Shown here: piece by piece, positions 32,958 through 42,421 of the stretch
How positions within the stretch are numbered: position 1 is the stretch's first letter
Layout: every line of letters starts with the position of its first letter
Source: Mucilaginibacter sp. OK268
Lineage (GTDB): Bacteria; Bacteroidota; Bacteroidia; Sphingobacteriales; Sphingobacteriaceae
Direction: 5' to 3'
Length of the DNA stretch: 64,000 bases
NCBI RefSeq assembly: GCF_900103125.1
Contig: NZ_FNJV01000002.1
Location: 1,054,001-1,118,000 of the forward strand
Made by a program: the position numbers and the translations under genes
The notes under the pieces: model-generated
The model's database searches: none
Seen by the model: only the letters and a program-made list of their open reading frames with translations
Told to the model about the DNA's origin: nothing

Positions 32958-33047
32958 CTCTCCTAAATCCTCTCCAAAGGAGAGGACTTTGATAAGCTTA
33001 AAGATATTTTTAGCTCCCTCTCCTTTGGAGAGGGCTGGGGTGAGGCA
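32958..33047. repeat. CTCTCC/GGAGAG palindromic repeat
   Basis: CCTCTCCAAAGGAGAGG forms a tight hairpin at 32970; CCTCTCCTTTGGAGAGGGCT with GGGGTGAGG follows at 33019-33047. A second, single copy is at 49181-49210 just before the transketolase C-half. Hairpin 1 could end the Crp/Fnr transcript. Confidence 0.7.
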
Positions 33048-33071
33048 CTATTTTCTTATCTTAAGTTAACG

Positions 33072-33100
33072 TTTTGATTTACAAAGCTCGGCTACCTTTG
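33072..33100 (+). promoter_or_regulatory. Promoter of the epimerase gene
   Basis: -33 TTTTG at 33072-33076 and -7 TACCTTTG at 33093-33100, 16-bp spacer. Matches the Bacteroidota sigma-ABfr pattern; 23 bp upstream of the ATG. Confidence 0.7.
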
Positions 33101-33123
33101 TTATACACAAAACAAGAAAACAT

Positions 33124-34056
33124 ATGCATACTATACTAGGAGCCGGTGGCCCGGTAGCCAACGCCCTCACCCAGGAATTGATCAACAACAATGATACTGT
33201 ACGTTTGGTAAGTCGCAAACCCGTACAGATAGAAGCGACTAACGTAACCTGGCAAAAAGCCGATCTGTTAAATTATGACGAAATATTGCAGGCTTCATTA
33301 GGTTCAACCGTCATATACCTGTGCGCAGGCCTGGTTTACGATAAAGATGTATGGAGACAACAATGGCCCGTAATTATTCAAAATGTGATCAACGTTGCCA
33401 AAGCAACAGGCGCGCGTTTGATATTTTTTGATAACGTTTACAGTTATGGCCTGGTTAACGGTGCCATGACAGAGGATACTCCTTACCACCCCAGCAGTGT
33501 TAAAGGCGAAATACGCGCCGGTGTTGCCAACACCTTAATGGCCGAAGTTAAAGCAGGCAACATCCGGGCTAGTATTGCCCGTGGGGCAGATTTTTATGGC
33601 ACCGACTCCCTGAATGCCTTTTTTGATATAATGGTGCTGAAACGCTTTTCTGAAAAGCTGAACGCGCAATGGATAGGCAAAGCCAAAACCCGGCACAGCT
33701 TTACCTATATCCCAGATGCCGGCAAAGCGATGTTCCTGCTGGGGCAACATCCCGAAAGCGATAACCAAATATGGCATATGCCAACCGCACCGGCCATAAC
33801 CGGCCAGCAGTTTATTGAACTTGCCGCCCGTATTTACAAGGTGAAACCAAAATTTTTCGCGGTTAATAAATTCCTGCTCTGGGCATATGGCCTTTTTAAC
33901 AAAACGGTAATGGGCACGGTAGAAATGTATTATCAATATGATCACGATTACATTTTTGATTCCAGCAAGTTTGAAAAAGCTTTCAACTTCAAAACCACCA
34001 GTTATGAGGATGGTATCAAACACATGTCCGAAACATTGTATAAGGCATCAGCTTAA
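33124..34056 (+). CDS. NAD(P)-dependent epimerase/dehydratase (extended SDR)
   Basis: 310 residues. The start MHTILGAGGPVANALTQELI carries a GxGGxxxxxL variant of the Rossmann motif; VIYLCAGLVYDKDVWRQQWP matches the substrate-binding region, and FFDNVYSYGLVNG with YHPSSVKGEIR holds the Tyr-x3-Lys-type catalytic segment (S and K are offset from the classical YxxxK). A C-terminal region beyond 200 (NQIWHMPTAPAITGQQFIEL) is typical of NmrA/atypical epimerases. Substrate unknown. It has its own promoter and follows a Crp/Fnr regulator. Confidence 0.87.
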   Translation: MHTILGAGGPVANALTQELINNNDTVRLVSRKPVQIEATNVTWQKADLLNYDEILQASLGSTVIYLCAGLVYDKDVWRQQWPVIIQNVINVAKATGARLIFFDNVYSYGLVNGAMTEDTPYHPSSVKGEIRAGVANTLMAEVKAGNIRASIARGADFYGTDSLNAFFDIMVLKRFSEKLNAQWIGKAKTRHSFTYIPDAGKAMFLLGQHPESDNQIWHMPTAPAITGQQFIELAARIYKVKPKFFAVNKFLLWAYGLFNKTVMGTVEMYYQYDHDYIFDSSKFEKAFNFKTTSYEDGIKHMSETLYKASA

Positions 34057-34114
34057 ATAAATACAAATTTGAAGCATAATAGCCCTAAGTAGATATAGAA
34101 TATCTTAAAAAGGG

Positions 34115-34200
34115 AGGTGTCACCCTGAGCTCCGTCGAAGGGTCGCGCGCAGAGGCCTACCCACCATGGTTCGACGGGGCTCACCATGACACCTTTTTTT
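34115..34200 (+). terminator. REP-like hairpin after the epimerase gene
   Basis: AGGTGTCACCCTGAGC pairs with GGGCTCACCATGACACCT around an inner pair (TCCGTCGAAGGGTC against GGTTCGACGGGG-type sequence), followed by TTTTTTT. It looks like a REP-type palindrome that can also terminate transcription. Confidence 0.6.
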
Positions 34201-34302
34201 GGTTTTAGGACCAATGTATTACATTCTGCAATATTACCTTGGGATAACAATTGATGTGATAATTGCAGCTAATTTCAACCTTTATAATTTCATCCTTATA
34301 TT

Positions 34303-35124
34303 ATGAAAACCATATTAGCTGCAACCAATTATACAGATCTGGCTGAAAACGCCGTTTCCTGGGCCGCCGGCATAGCCCGTTTAAACCGTCATAAATTAAT
34401 TCTGTTGAATGATTTCACGATCTCCGTACATGTAGAGAACGCTCGTCTTTCGGCCCAGCACGTGGAAGAAATGGTAGAAGCCAACAGGCTGCTCCTGGAG
34501 TCGAAAGCATTATTACTGGCCGACGAATACGGCATCGAAACGGTAGCCAGAGCTACCTTCTCTTTTATAGATAACGCCATTAAGGAAATAGTTGCCGAAT
34601 ATCAACCGGAATTTATTGTGATGGGAATGGAAGAAAAATCATTGGAGCAGGAGCTTTTGGGAAATACCACTACATCAATCATCAAAAAACTGCGGACCCC
34701 GGTGTTGGCTGTTCCTGCTAAGGCAAAGTTCAGCGTTCCTAAAAAGGTACTTTTTGCCTGCGATGTACTGAACGGGGTTTCTGAGGAGATTCTGGCCCAG
34801 GTTAAAGATGTTGCATTGGTTACCAAGGCCGAGATCGAAGTGCTTTTGGTCAATCAAACCGTGGAAGAATTGCAGGAAGCGGGTGCAGACGCGGCAGCAT
34901 TAAACCGCATCGACGACGGATTGGAGGGTATTGATTATTATTATAAAAACGTCAAATCCGACTCTATTATTGACGGCATAGCCAACGAGATCAAAAGGTT
35001 CGGTGCCGATCTTTTAATCATGGTTCCGGAGCAACACGGTTTTTGGGGCTCCATGGTGCATCGCAGCAAAACACGGATCATGGCCTCAGGCTTAAATATT
35101 CCTCTATTTTCAATTCCTGTTTAA
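34303..35124 (+). CDS. Universal stress protein, two Usp domains
   Basis: 273 residues with two UspA modules. Domain 1: MKTILAATNYTDLAENAVSW to LLGNTTTSIIKKLRTPVLAV (1-145), including the GNTTTSII phosphate-type motif. Domain 2 (147-273) is more divergent: KKVLFACDVLNGVSEEILAQ to LLIMVPEQHGFWGSMVHRSK, ending in SKTRIMASGLNIPLFSIPV. The second lacks a clean G-2x-G-9x-G(S/T). Cytoplasmic, ATP-binding status of domain 2 doubtful. Single gene, terminator not seen. Confidence 0.9.
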   Translation: MKTILAATNYTDLAENAVSWAAGIARLNRHKLILLNDFTISVHVENARLSAQHVEEMVEANRLLLESKALLLADEYGIETVARATFSFIDNAIKEIVAEYQPEFIVMGMEEKSLEQELLGNTTTSIIKKLRTPVLAVPAKAKFSVPKKVLFACDVLNGVSEEILAQVKDVALVTKAEIEVLLVNQTVEELQEAGADAAALNRIDDGLEGIDYYYKNVKSDSIIDGIANEIKRFGADLLIMVPEQHGFWGSMVHRSKTRIMASGLNIPLFSIPV

Positions 35125-35195
35125 ATGATTTTAAGTTATTGATCAGAAAGCGGAGAAATGCAAATTTTCCCCACTTTCCGGTCTTTCGAACTTCC

Positions 35196-35239
35196 CGACT
35201 AATCTGCATATTTGCACATACGCATATCTGCATATTCAT
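35196..35239. repeat. GCATATCT/GCACATxx word repeat
   Basis: CTGCATATTTGCACATACGC with ATATCTGCATATTC: 8-bp words TGCATATT and GCACATAC, related to 24458-24496 and 56748-56783. Occupies the leader of the oligopeptidase gene. Confidence 0.6.
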
Positions 35240-35244
35240 AAATT

Positions 35245-36948
35245 ATGATCCACAAAAAAACAAGAACATACATCCCGGCTACACTCGAAATGAAGTGGGA
35301 AAACCTGGAACCTATTTATAAAGAACTGCTTGACCGCCCCATCAATTCCGTTCAGGAGCTTGAAAAATGGCTGCACGATAAAAGCGAGCTGGAAGCCGCT
35401 TTGGAAGAAGATTTTGCCTGGCGCTATATCCGAATGACCTGCGATACCGCCAGCGAAGAACTGCTACAAAACTTCCAGTACTTTGCTACTGAAATTGAGC
35501 CTAAAGTTGCGCCTTATGGTAACGAGCTCAATAAAAAGCTAGTTGCCAGCCCATATGTAGATCAGCTTGACGGCGAAAAATATTTTATCTTTTTACGTGC
35601 TGTAAAAAAAGCCCTTGAACTATTCAGGGAAGAGAATATCCCGGTACAAACCGAGATCCAGGTTGAACAGCAAAAATACCAGTCGATCACCGGGGCGATG
35701 TCGGTTCATATCGATGATAAAGAATTTACTTTAGAACAAGCCTCCGTATTTTTAAAAGGTACCGACCGTGTTAAACGTCATGAAGTTTGGGAAAAGATAA
35801 CCAAACGCCGCCTGCAAGATAAGGATCAGTTAAACGAACTGTTTGATCACCTGCGTAAGTTAAGGCATACTGTGGCTACCAACGCCGGCTTTGAAAACTT
35901 CAGGGATTATATGTTCCAGGCGTTGGGCAGGTTTGATTATACCCCGCAGGACTGCTATGCCTTCCATGCCGCTATTGAAACCGAAATAGTACCTATCCTG
36001 CGTGAGCAGGCCGAAAAACGTAAAGCAGCACTTGATCTGCCCGAATTAAAACCTTGGGATATGGATGTTGATATATCGGGCAAACCAGCACTAAAACCGT
36101 TTAACAGTGGTAATGAGCTCATCGAAAAATCAATCCAGTGTTTCAGCAATATTAACCGTTACCTGGGCGAGCGTTTGGAGATCATGAAGGATAATAAACT
36201 GTTTGATGTGGAGAGCCGCAAAGGTAAAGCTCCGGGTGGTTATAACTACCCGCTGTCTGAAACCGGCGCGCCATTCATCTTCATGAACTCGGCCAATACT
36301 TTCCGCGATCTCACTACCATGGTACACGAAGGCGGTCACGCTGTGCATACTTTTTTAACTGCCGATCTGGAGCTGAATGATTTTAAACACTGCCCGTCGG
36401 AAGTGGCCGAGCTGGCTTCCATGTCGATGGAGTTAATCTCTATGGATAACTGGGATGTGTTTTTTGATAATGAAGAAGACCTGAAACGCGCCAAACGCGA
36501 TCAGCTTTTCGACGTATTGAAAACACTGCCATGGGTAGCTGTTGTTGATCAGTTTCAGCACTGGATCTACACCAACCCAAATCATACAGACGAAGACCGT
36601 AAAACAGCCTGGATGGAGATCTATGAGCCGTTTGGCGCCGGCTTTGTTGATTGGAGCGAACATCCTGATGCCGAAGCCAACCTGTGGCAAAAACAGCTGC
36701 ATATTTTTGAAGTTCCGTTTTACTATATCGAATATGGCATGGCTCAGTTAGGCGCCATCGCGGTATGGAAAAATTATAAAGAAAATCCCGAAAAAGGTTT
36801 GAAACAATACCTTGATGCCCTGAAATTGGGTTATACTAAAACCATTAAAGAAATTTACGAAACCGCTGGTATCAAATTTGATTTCAGCGCGGCTTATGTA
36901 AAAGAGCTGGCCGAATTTGTAAAGGCCGAAATGGATAAGATCAACTAA
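35245..36948 (+). CDS. M3-family oligoendopeptidase F
   Basis: 567-residue zinc metallopeptidase that degrades short peptides in the cytoplasm (no signal peptide). The zinc motif is HEGGH at 361-365 (TMVHEGGHAVHTF), with the downstream glutamate ligand in CPSEVAELASMSMELIS. Length and the C-terminal YYIEYGMAQLGAIAVWKNYK agree with the PepF/M3B branch. The start is directly after a word repeat. It is followed by a strong terminator. Confidence 0.95.
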   Translation: MIHKKTRTYIPATLEMKWENLEPIYKELLDRPINSVQELEKWLHDKSELEAALEEDFAWRYIRMTCDTASEELLQNFQYFATEIEPKVAPYGNELNKKLVASPYVDQLDGEKYFIFLRAVKKALELFREENIPVQTEIQVEQQKYQSITGAMSVHIDDKEFTLEQASVFLKGTDRVKRHEVWEKITKRRLQDKDQLNELFDHLRKLRHTVATNAGFENFRDYMFQALGRFDYTPQDCYAFHAAIETEIVPILREQAEKRKAALDLPELKPWDMDVDISGKPALKPFNSGNELIEKSIQCFSNINRYLGERLEIMKDNKLFDVESRKGKAPGGYNYPLSETGAPFIFMNSANTFRDLTTMVHEGGHAVHTFLTADLELNDFKHCPSEVAELASMSMELISMDNWDVFFDNEEDLKRAKRDQLFDVLKTLPWVAVVDQFQHWIYTNPNHTDEDRKTAWMEIYEPFGAGFVDWSEHPDAEANLWQKQLHIFEVPFYYIEYGMAQLGAIAVWKNYKENPEKGLKQYLDALKLGYTKTIKEIYETAGIKFDFSAAYVKELAEFVKAEMDKIN

Positions 36949-37284
36949 AAACAATGTCGATCAGTGCAAAAGCCTCTCCGTTTGGAGGGGCTTTTTTATT
37001 TGTAGCCAGTCAAATTGTATTGTTTTTAATACAAAAATATCATCACTCCGTCCCTCCCGATAGGGCTTGATAAGTTTGCATCTATCCTACTCTGTAACAG
37101 CGTCATCCATCGTTTATTGACTAAGTAAAACCATCGCCAATTGACTACTGGCATAACTCTTGTATTAACCATACAGACAAAAACTATTCTATATCTAATT
37201 GATAATCAATCAGATAATTGTCATAATAAGTTCATTATTAACTATTATTTTAAACCAACCGCTCCTTTGGAGGTTAAATTAAGT
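36949..37284. other. Intergenic region upstream of the anchored hypothetical protein
   Basis: After the terminator at 36968-36997 there is about 285 bp without a gene. TAATTGATAATCAATCAGAT (37196-37215) includes the palindrome TTGATAATCAA; no -7 box is clear. Confidence 0.5.
36968..36997 (+). terminator. Intrinsic terminator of the M3 peptidase gene
   Basis: AAAAGCCTCTCC-GTTT-GGAGGGGCTTTTTT: stem of AGCCTCTCC with GGAGGGGCT and a T-run, 20 bp past the stop. Confidence 0.9.
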
Positions 37285-37947
37285 ATGAAAAAGATAATTT
37301 TAAGTATAACAATCATATGCTTGTTTGCAACACTGGGTTTTAGCCAGGCTTTAAAACCGGTACAGATAGATAGTCTGGTCACGATATCGTTACCTGCTAA
37401 TTTTTTAAAAAAAGACACACTGGGCCAGCAGATCTATTCCGGAAACGGAGCTTCGGGTTATATGGTAGTGATTAAGGCTAAAAATCCAGCAAATACCAAA
37501 CCACTGGATAAAGAACGCGATTTAAATGAGGTGCTTAAAAATACCGTGAATGATATCCAGAAACAATCACGTACCGGTCATATCATGAACCTGCGTGATA
37601 CCACGGTTGGCTCATTAAAGGCTAAAGTATTTACGCTGCGCGTGGATAACAGTAATACTACCGGCGAATCGCCACAGTTAAGGAGCTTTATCCTGATATA
37701 TACCCGGGAAGCTGCATATACCATCGAATATCTGATCCCTGAAGAACGTCAGGATATAGCTAAAGCTGAATTAAAAGCGTTTAGCAACTCATTAAAAATA
37801 GCACCCGAACTGCAACGTCATGACCAATACGTATCTAATGATAAGGGTATTTCCTTTGGCGCCAAAGTAGCTTTATATGGAGGTTTACCTATAGTGCTTA
37901 TTATTGTGCTGGTAGTTGTCCGCAGAAACAAAAGATTGGTGGCTTAA
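37285..37947 (+). CDS. Signal-peptide protein with C-terminal membrane anchor, function unknown
   Basis: 220 residues from ATG 37285; the upstream extension to TTG 37141 is disregarded since it precedes a good signal peptide (MKKIILSITIICLFATLGFS, cleavage near SQA). The body (KPVQIDSLVTISLPANFLKK; LKAKVFTLRVDNSNTTG) reads like a photosystem-II-PsbP/MOG1-like or 'DcrB' fold: PsbP-type proteins assess small amphiphilic strands like LLRDTTVGSL and YTREAAYTIEYLIPEE. This comparison is weak. A hydrophobic C-terminus (LPIVLIIVLVVVRRNKRLV) anchors it with a short basic tail inside. Single-gene unit ending in a terminator. Confidence 0.72.
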   Translation: MKKIILSITIICLFATLGFSQALKPVQIDSLVTISLPANFLKKDTLGQQIYSGNGASGYMVVIKAKNPANTKPLDKERDLNEVLKNTVNDIQKQSRTGHIMNLRDTTVGSLKAKVFTLRVDNSNTTGESPQLRSFILIYTREAAYTIEYLIPEERQDIAKAELKAFSNSLKIAPELQRHDQYVSNDKGISFGAKVALYGGLPIVLIIVLVVVRRNKRLVA

Positions 37948-37971
37948 ATTTAAGTAAATCGTCTAAATAAT

Positions 37972-38006
37972 AAAAAGGCCCGGTTTTAAAACCGAGCCTT
38001 TTTATT
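37972..38006 (+). terminator. Intrinsic terminator
   Basis: AAAAAGGCCCGGTTTT pairs with AAAACCGAGCCTTTTT (one mismatch), followed by ATT. It ends the anchored-protein gene. Confidence 0.88.
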
Positions 38007-38009
38007 ATC

Positions 38010-38105
38010 TGTCATGCCGAACTTGTTTCGGCATCTCATAAGCAAGGTGTACAACGTGCTGGTTAACCTGTCCTGAGAGATCCTGAAACAAGTTCAGGAT
38101 GACAT
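38010..38105. repeat. REP-like palindrome (GTCATGCCGAAC type)
   Basis: TGTCATGCCGAACTTGTTTC then GGCATCT on the left; GAGATCCTGAAACAAGTTCA then GGATGACA on the right. Arms are complementary but the left arm has GCC/GGC where the right has TCC/GGA, so it is a hybrid of two REP subtypes. Between convergent genes. Confidence 0.75.
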
Positions 38106-38114
38106 GGCTAGTAT

Positions 38115-38780
38115 TTATTTGCGTAGTGTGTGTATCAATCCTTTATTCCATTTATCGTTGTGGATAAATGCCTTACTATCTAACCAACTTAACCAGATCA
38201 CTGTAACTATTACGCCAATAACTGAACCGGTCACCACATCCTCAAAGAAATGCTGGCTCAGGTACATTCTGGAATAGCCTACGGAGATAGCCACCAGCAA
38301 AGCCGGTATGCCCCATAGTTTATTTTTACATAAATAAGTGATCACCACCGTAGCCGAAAATATAGAAACCGTATGCCCCGAAGGGAAACTATGTGTGCCC
38401 AATATATATATGCCCTTCACAAAGTGGATATGATCTAACTGGCTGGCAAAATATACCCTGGGCCGGGGCGCGTCAAAAATGTATTTTAATATCTGCGCTA
38501 CAATACTGGTTATCGCATAACTTGTGGCCAATAATAAACCTTTTCGATAACTGAATAAGCCAATGACCAGGGAAAGCATCACCGCCGTGAGCCCTTCGCC
38601 AATATCGGTTACGTAAGGCGCCAGGGTATCTGCCCAGGGCCTGTTTAAACCATTTACGGTAAAATATATAGTTTCGCGGCTGTAGGTTAATTTGATAACC
38701 AAACAAACGCATAGCAACAGCAGGTATAGGATAAAAAACGGCCTTATCCGGTACAAAACATCTTTTATTCCTATCTTCAT
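38115..38780 (-). CDS. PAP2-family membrane phosphatase (first)
   Basis: 221 residues with five to six helices. The three acid-phosphatase motifs are present: KYIFDAPRP (KX6RP), SFPSGHTVS (PSGH) and SRMYLSQHFFEDVV (SRX5HX3D). Members dephosphorylate undecaprenyl diphosphate or lipid phosphates at the outer face of the inner membrane. It is divergent from the APC permease gene. A second PAP2 gene lies at 41548-42165, with distinct sequence. Confidence 0.92.
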   Translation of the reverse strand: MKIGIKDVLYRIRPFFILYLLLLCVCLVIKLTYSRETIYFTVNGLNRPWADTLAPYVTDIGEGLTAVMLSLVIGLFSYRKGLLLATSYAITSIVAQILKYIFDAPRPRVYFASQLDHIHFVKGIYILGTHSFPSGHTVSIFSATVVITYLCKNKLWGIPALLVAISVGYSRMYLSQHFFEDVVTGSVIGVIVTVIWLSWLDSKAFIHNDKWNKGLIHTLRK

Positions 38781-38860
38781 GGCGCAAAATAAGCATATAC
38801 TTATTCAATGCAAAAAAATGATTATGTTTGAATTTGAGTTGAACTAATTAGCTGAAATAA

Positions 38861-40792
<1,932 letters not shown>

Positions 40793-40843
40793 ATGATCTT
40801 AGTAAAATGACGATCGACTCACCCGGTCTGCGCTTTTTAATAC

Positions 40844-40932
40844 ACGCGTCATTGCGAGGTACGAAGCAATCCCCTATTTACAGAGTCGCTTTGTATAGTA
40901 TAGAGATTGCTTCGTACCTCGCAATGACGCGT
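40844..40932. repeat. REP-like palindrome, GTCATTGCGAGG family, copy 3 (best conserved)
   Basis: ACGCGTCATTGCGAGGTACG with AAGCAATCCCC on the left, TAGAGATTGCTTCGTACCTC with GCAATGACGCGT on the right. The arms are fully complementary for 26 bp. The middle CAGAGTCGCTTTGTATAG forms a smaller hairpin. Followed by a single CGAAGCTGAAGAGAGAGTCG stretch. Confidence 0.9.
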
Positions 40933-41047
40933 GGAGATAAAGAATTTACCCAATCCTCTTTCCAGCGAAGCTGAAGAGAGAGTCGACAAGCGCAGCGATA
41001 TCGGGGTGAGTAAACTATACAAGCGATAACCTAATTACTACTTCATC

Positions 41048-41461
41048 ATGTGGATATGCCCCATATGTAACCGCGAATTTTCTGCTACCAACCAGGTACA
41101 TTCTTGTCGTGAGCGTAACCTGGGCGATTTTTTGCAGGGTAAGTCGGAATACACAGTGGGGCTTTTTGATCATTTCATTACGGAATATCTGCAAATAGCG
41201 CCCATAAAAGTTTATCCTACCAAAAGCATGATCGCTATAGGCGCCCGTGTAAATTTTGCCTATGTTACCCAATTAGGCAAAAACTTTATTGATGTGGTGC
41301 TTCCATTTAAGGAGATATATGAGGATAACCTGTGCTTTACCAAAATAAAAACGGTACCAGGCACCAATGATCACAACCATTATTTCAGGATGTATTATAA
41401 AGAAGACTTGAACGATGAGGTCAGAAAATACATGAAAATGGCATACGAAAAAGGGAAGTAG
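41048..41461 (+). CDS. DUF5655-type protein with N-terminal zinc-ribbon
   Basis: 137 residues. The first 19 residues MWICPICNREFSATNQVHSC contain a possible C2HC zinc knuckle (C4, C7, H18, C20). The rest (LGDFLQGKSEYTVGLFDHFI to MYYKEDLNDEVRKYMKMAYE) matches the DUF5655 pattern of small proteins that often occur as C-terminal domains in other proteins. Function unknown. Single gene between a REP and a word palindrome. Confidence 0.78.
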   Translation: MWICPICNREFSATNQVHSCRERNLGDFLQGKSEYTVGLFDHFITEYLQIAPIKVYPTKSMIAIGARVNFAYVTQLGKNFIDVVLPFKEIYEDNLCFTKIKTVPGTNDHNHYFRMYYKEDLNDEVRKYMKMAYEKGK

Positions 41462-41546
41462 TGTTGAGTCTTAAGTCCGAAGTCTTAAGTTCTGAGGACA
41501 AAAAAAGTGATTTGCTTTCAGACTCAGGGCTCAAGACTTAAGACTG
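41462..41546. repeat. Heptamer-word hairpin (TTAAGTC family)
   Basis: Left arm: GTTGAGTCTTAAGTCCGAAG with TCTTAAGTTCTGAGG. Right arm: CAGACTCAGGGCTCAAGACT with TAAGACTGC. Same words as 23837-23940. Between convergent genes; could end both transcripts. Confidence 0.75.
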
Positions 41547-41547
41547 C

Positions 41548-42165
41548 TTACTGCGGATAGGTCTTATGTTTCTTCTTACCCAGGATCCATTGCTGGGCCT
41601 TAAAGCTCAGGTAAGCTGAACCTGCTCCTACAAGCGCTCCACCTATAACATCGCTCGGGTAATGCACTCCTAAATACATCCGCGAATATCCTACAGCACC
41701 GGCATATAAAAACGAAGGTGCTATTACATACCATTTGGGTATAGCCAAACTTAAAGAGGTAGCCGCCGAAAAAGCAAATGCGGTGTGCCCGGAAGGAAAC
41801 GAAGGGTCTGTAGGACCTGGCGATTCTTTCAGCGTTATCAGATCTGGGTGTGCTATGTATGGCCGTGTACGGTTAAATATTTTCTTTAATACATAAGTGG
41901 AGCCGCCGGCAATTACCAGGGAGGCTCCTGCCTGTAAACCGGTAATTTTAAGATCATCGTCATGGTTTACAAAACCAGCTACCAACAAACCAACCGGTAC
42001 AGCGGCATCAACATAAATAGCTTTTTTGGTAACAAATCTCCAGGTTTTATCACCACCGCTAACCGGGCCATTGATTCCTTTTAACAGGTTAAGATCAAGC
42101 CCCTGGGCAAATAAACCGGTGGCAAAAAACAATGCCCAACACGTTAAATATATTTTCTTTTTCAC
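41548..42165 (-). CDS. PAP2-family phosphatase (second), secreted/membrane
   Basis: 205 residues; start is GTG at 42165 (no ATG nearby). It has a signal-like N-terminus (KKKIYLTCWALFFATGLFAQ) and the motifs KKIFNRTRPY (KX6RP), PSFPSGHTAFAFS and SRMYLGVHYPSDVI. Unlike the first PAP2 it has a cleavable-type leader ending FAQ and fewer helices, so its catalytic part may be periplasmic. Substrate unknown. Confidence 0.9.
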   Translation of the reverse strand: MKKKIYLTCWALFFATGLFAQGLDLNLLKGINGPVSGGDKTWRFVTKKAIYVDAAVPVGLLVAGFVNHDDDLKITGLQAGASLVIAGGSTYVLKKIFNRTRPYIAHPDLITLKESPGPTDPSFPSGHTAFAFSAATSLSLAIPKWYVIAPSFLYAGAVGYSRMYLGVHYPSDVIGGALVGAGSAYLSFKAQQWILGKKKHKTYPQ

Positions 42166-42250
42166 TTACAGGATTTTACTCAAACGCTGTAAATGTGAAA
42201 AAACATTCTGTAGTAATACTGAATTAATACTGGCTTAACGCCTTTTTTTG

Positions 42251-42420
42251 AGAGGAGCAAGGATTTTTGGAGCAAGGAACAAAGATTGTGAGATTAAGGA
42301 TCACGAATTAGAACAAAGAACAAGAATCATTTGATAAAGGAATAAAAACAAGATCTTTTTTCTTTGATCCAAAAATCCTTGCTCCTTGCTCCAAAAATCC
42401 AATAATCCTTGTTCCAAAAA
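42251..42420. repeat. Word palindrome (GAGCAAGGA/TCCTTGCTC family)
   Basis: Left arm GGAGCAAGGATTTTTGGAGC with AAGGAAC; right arm CCAAAAATCCTTGCTCCTTG with CTCC and a further ATCCTTGTTCC. The spacer has AAGAACAAGAATC words. Between PAP2 start and kup stop. Confidence 0.75.
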
Positions 42421-42421
42421 T

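Noticed and set aside
37141..37284. Extended start (TTG) for the anchored hypothetical protein
   Set aside because: The internal ATG at 37285 directly begins a canonical signal peptide, so the extension would bury it.
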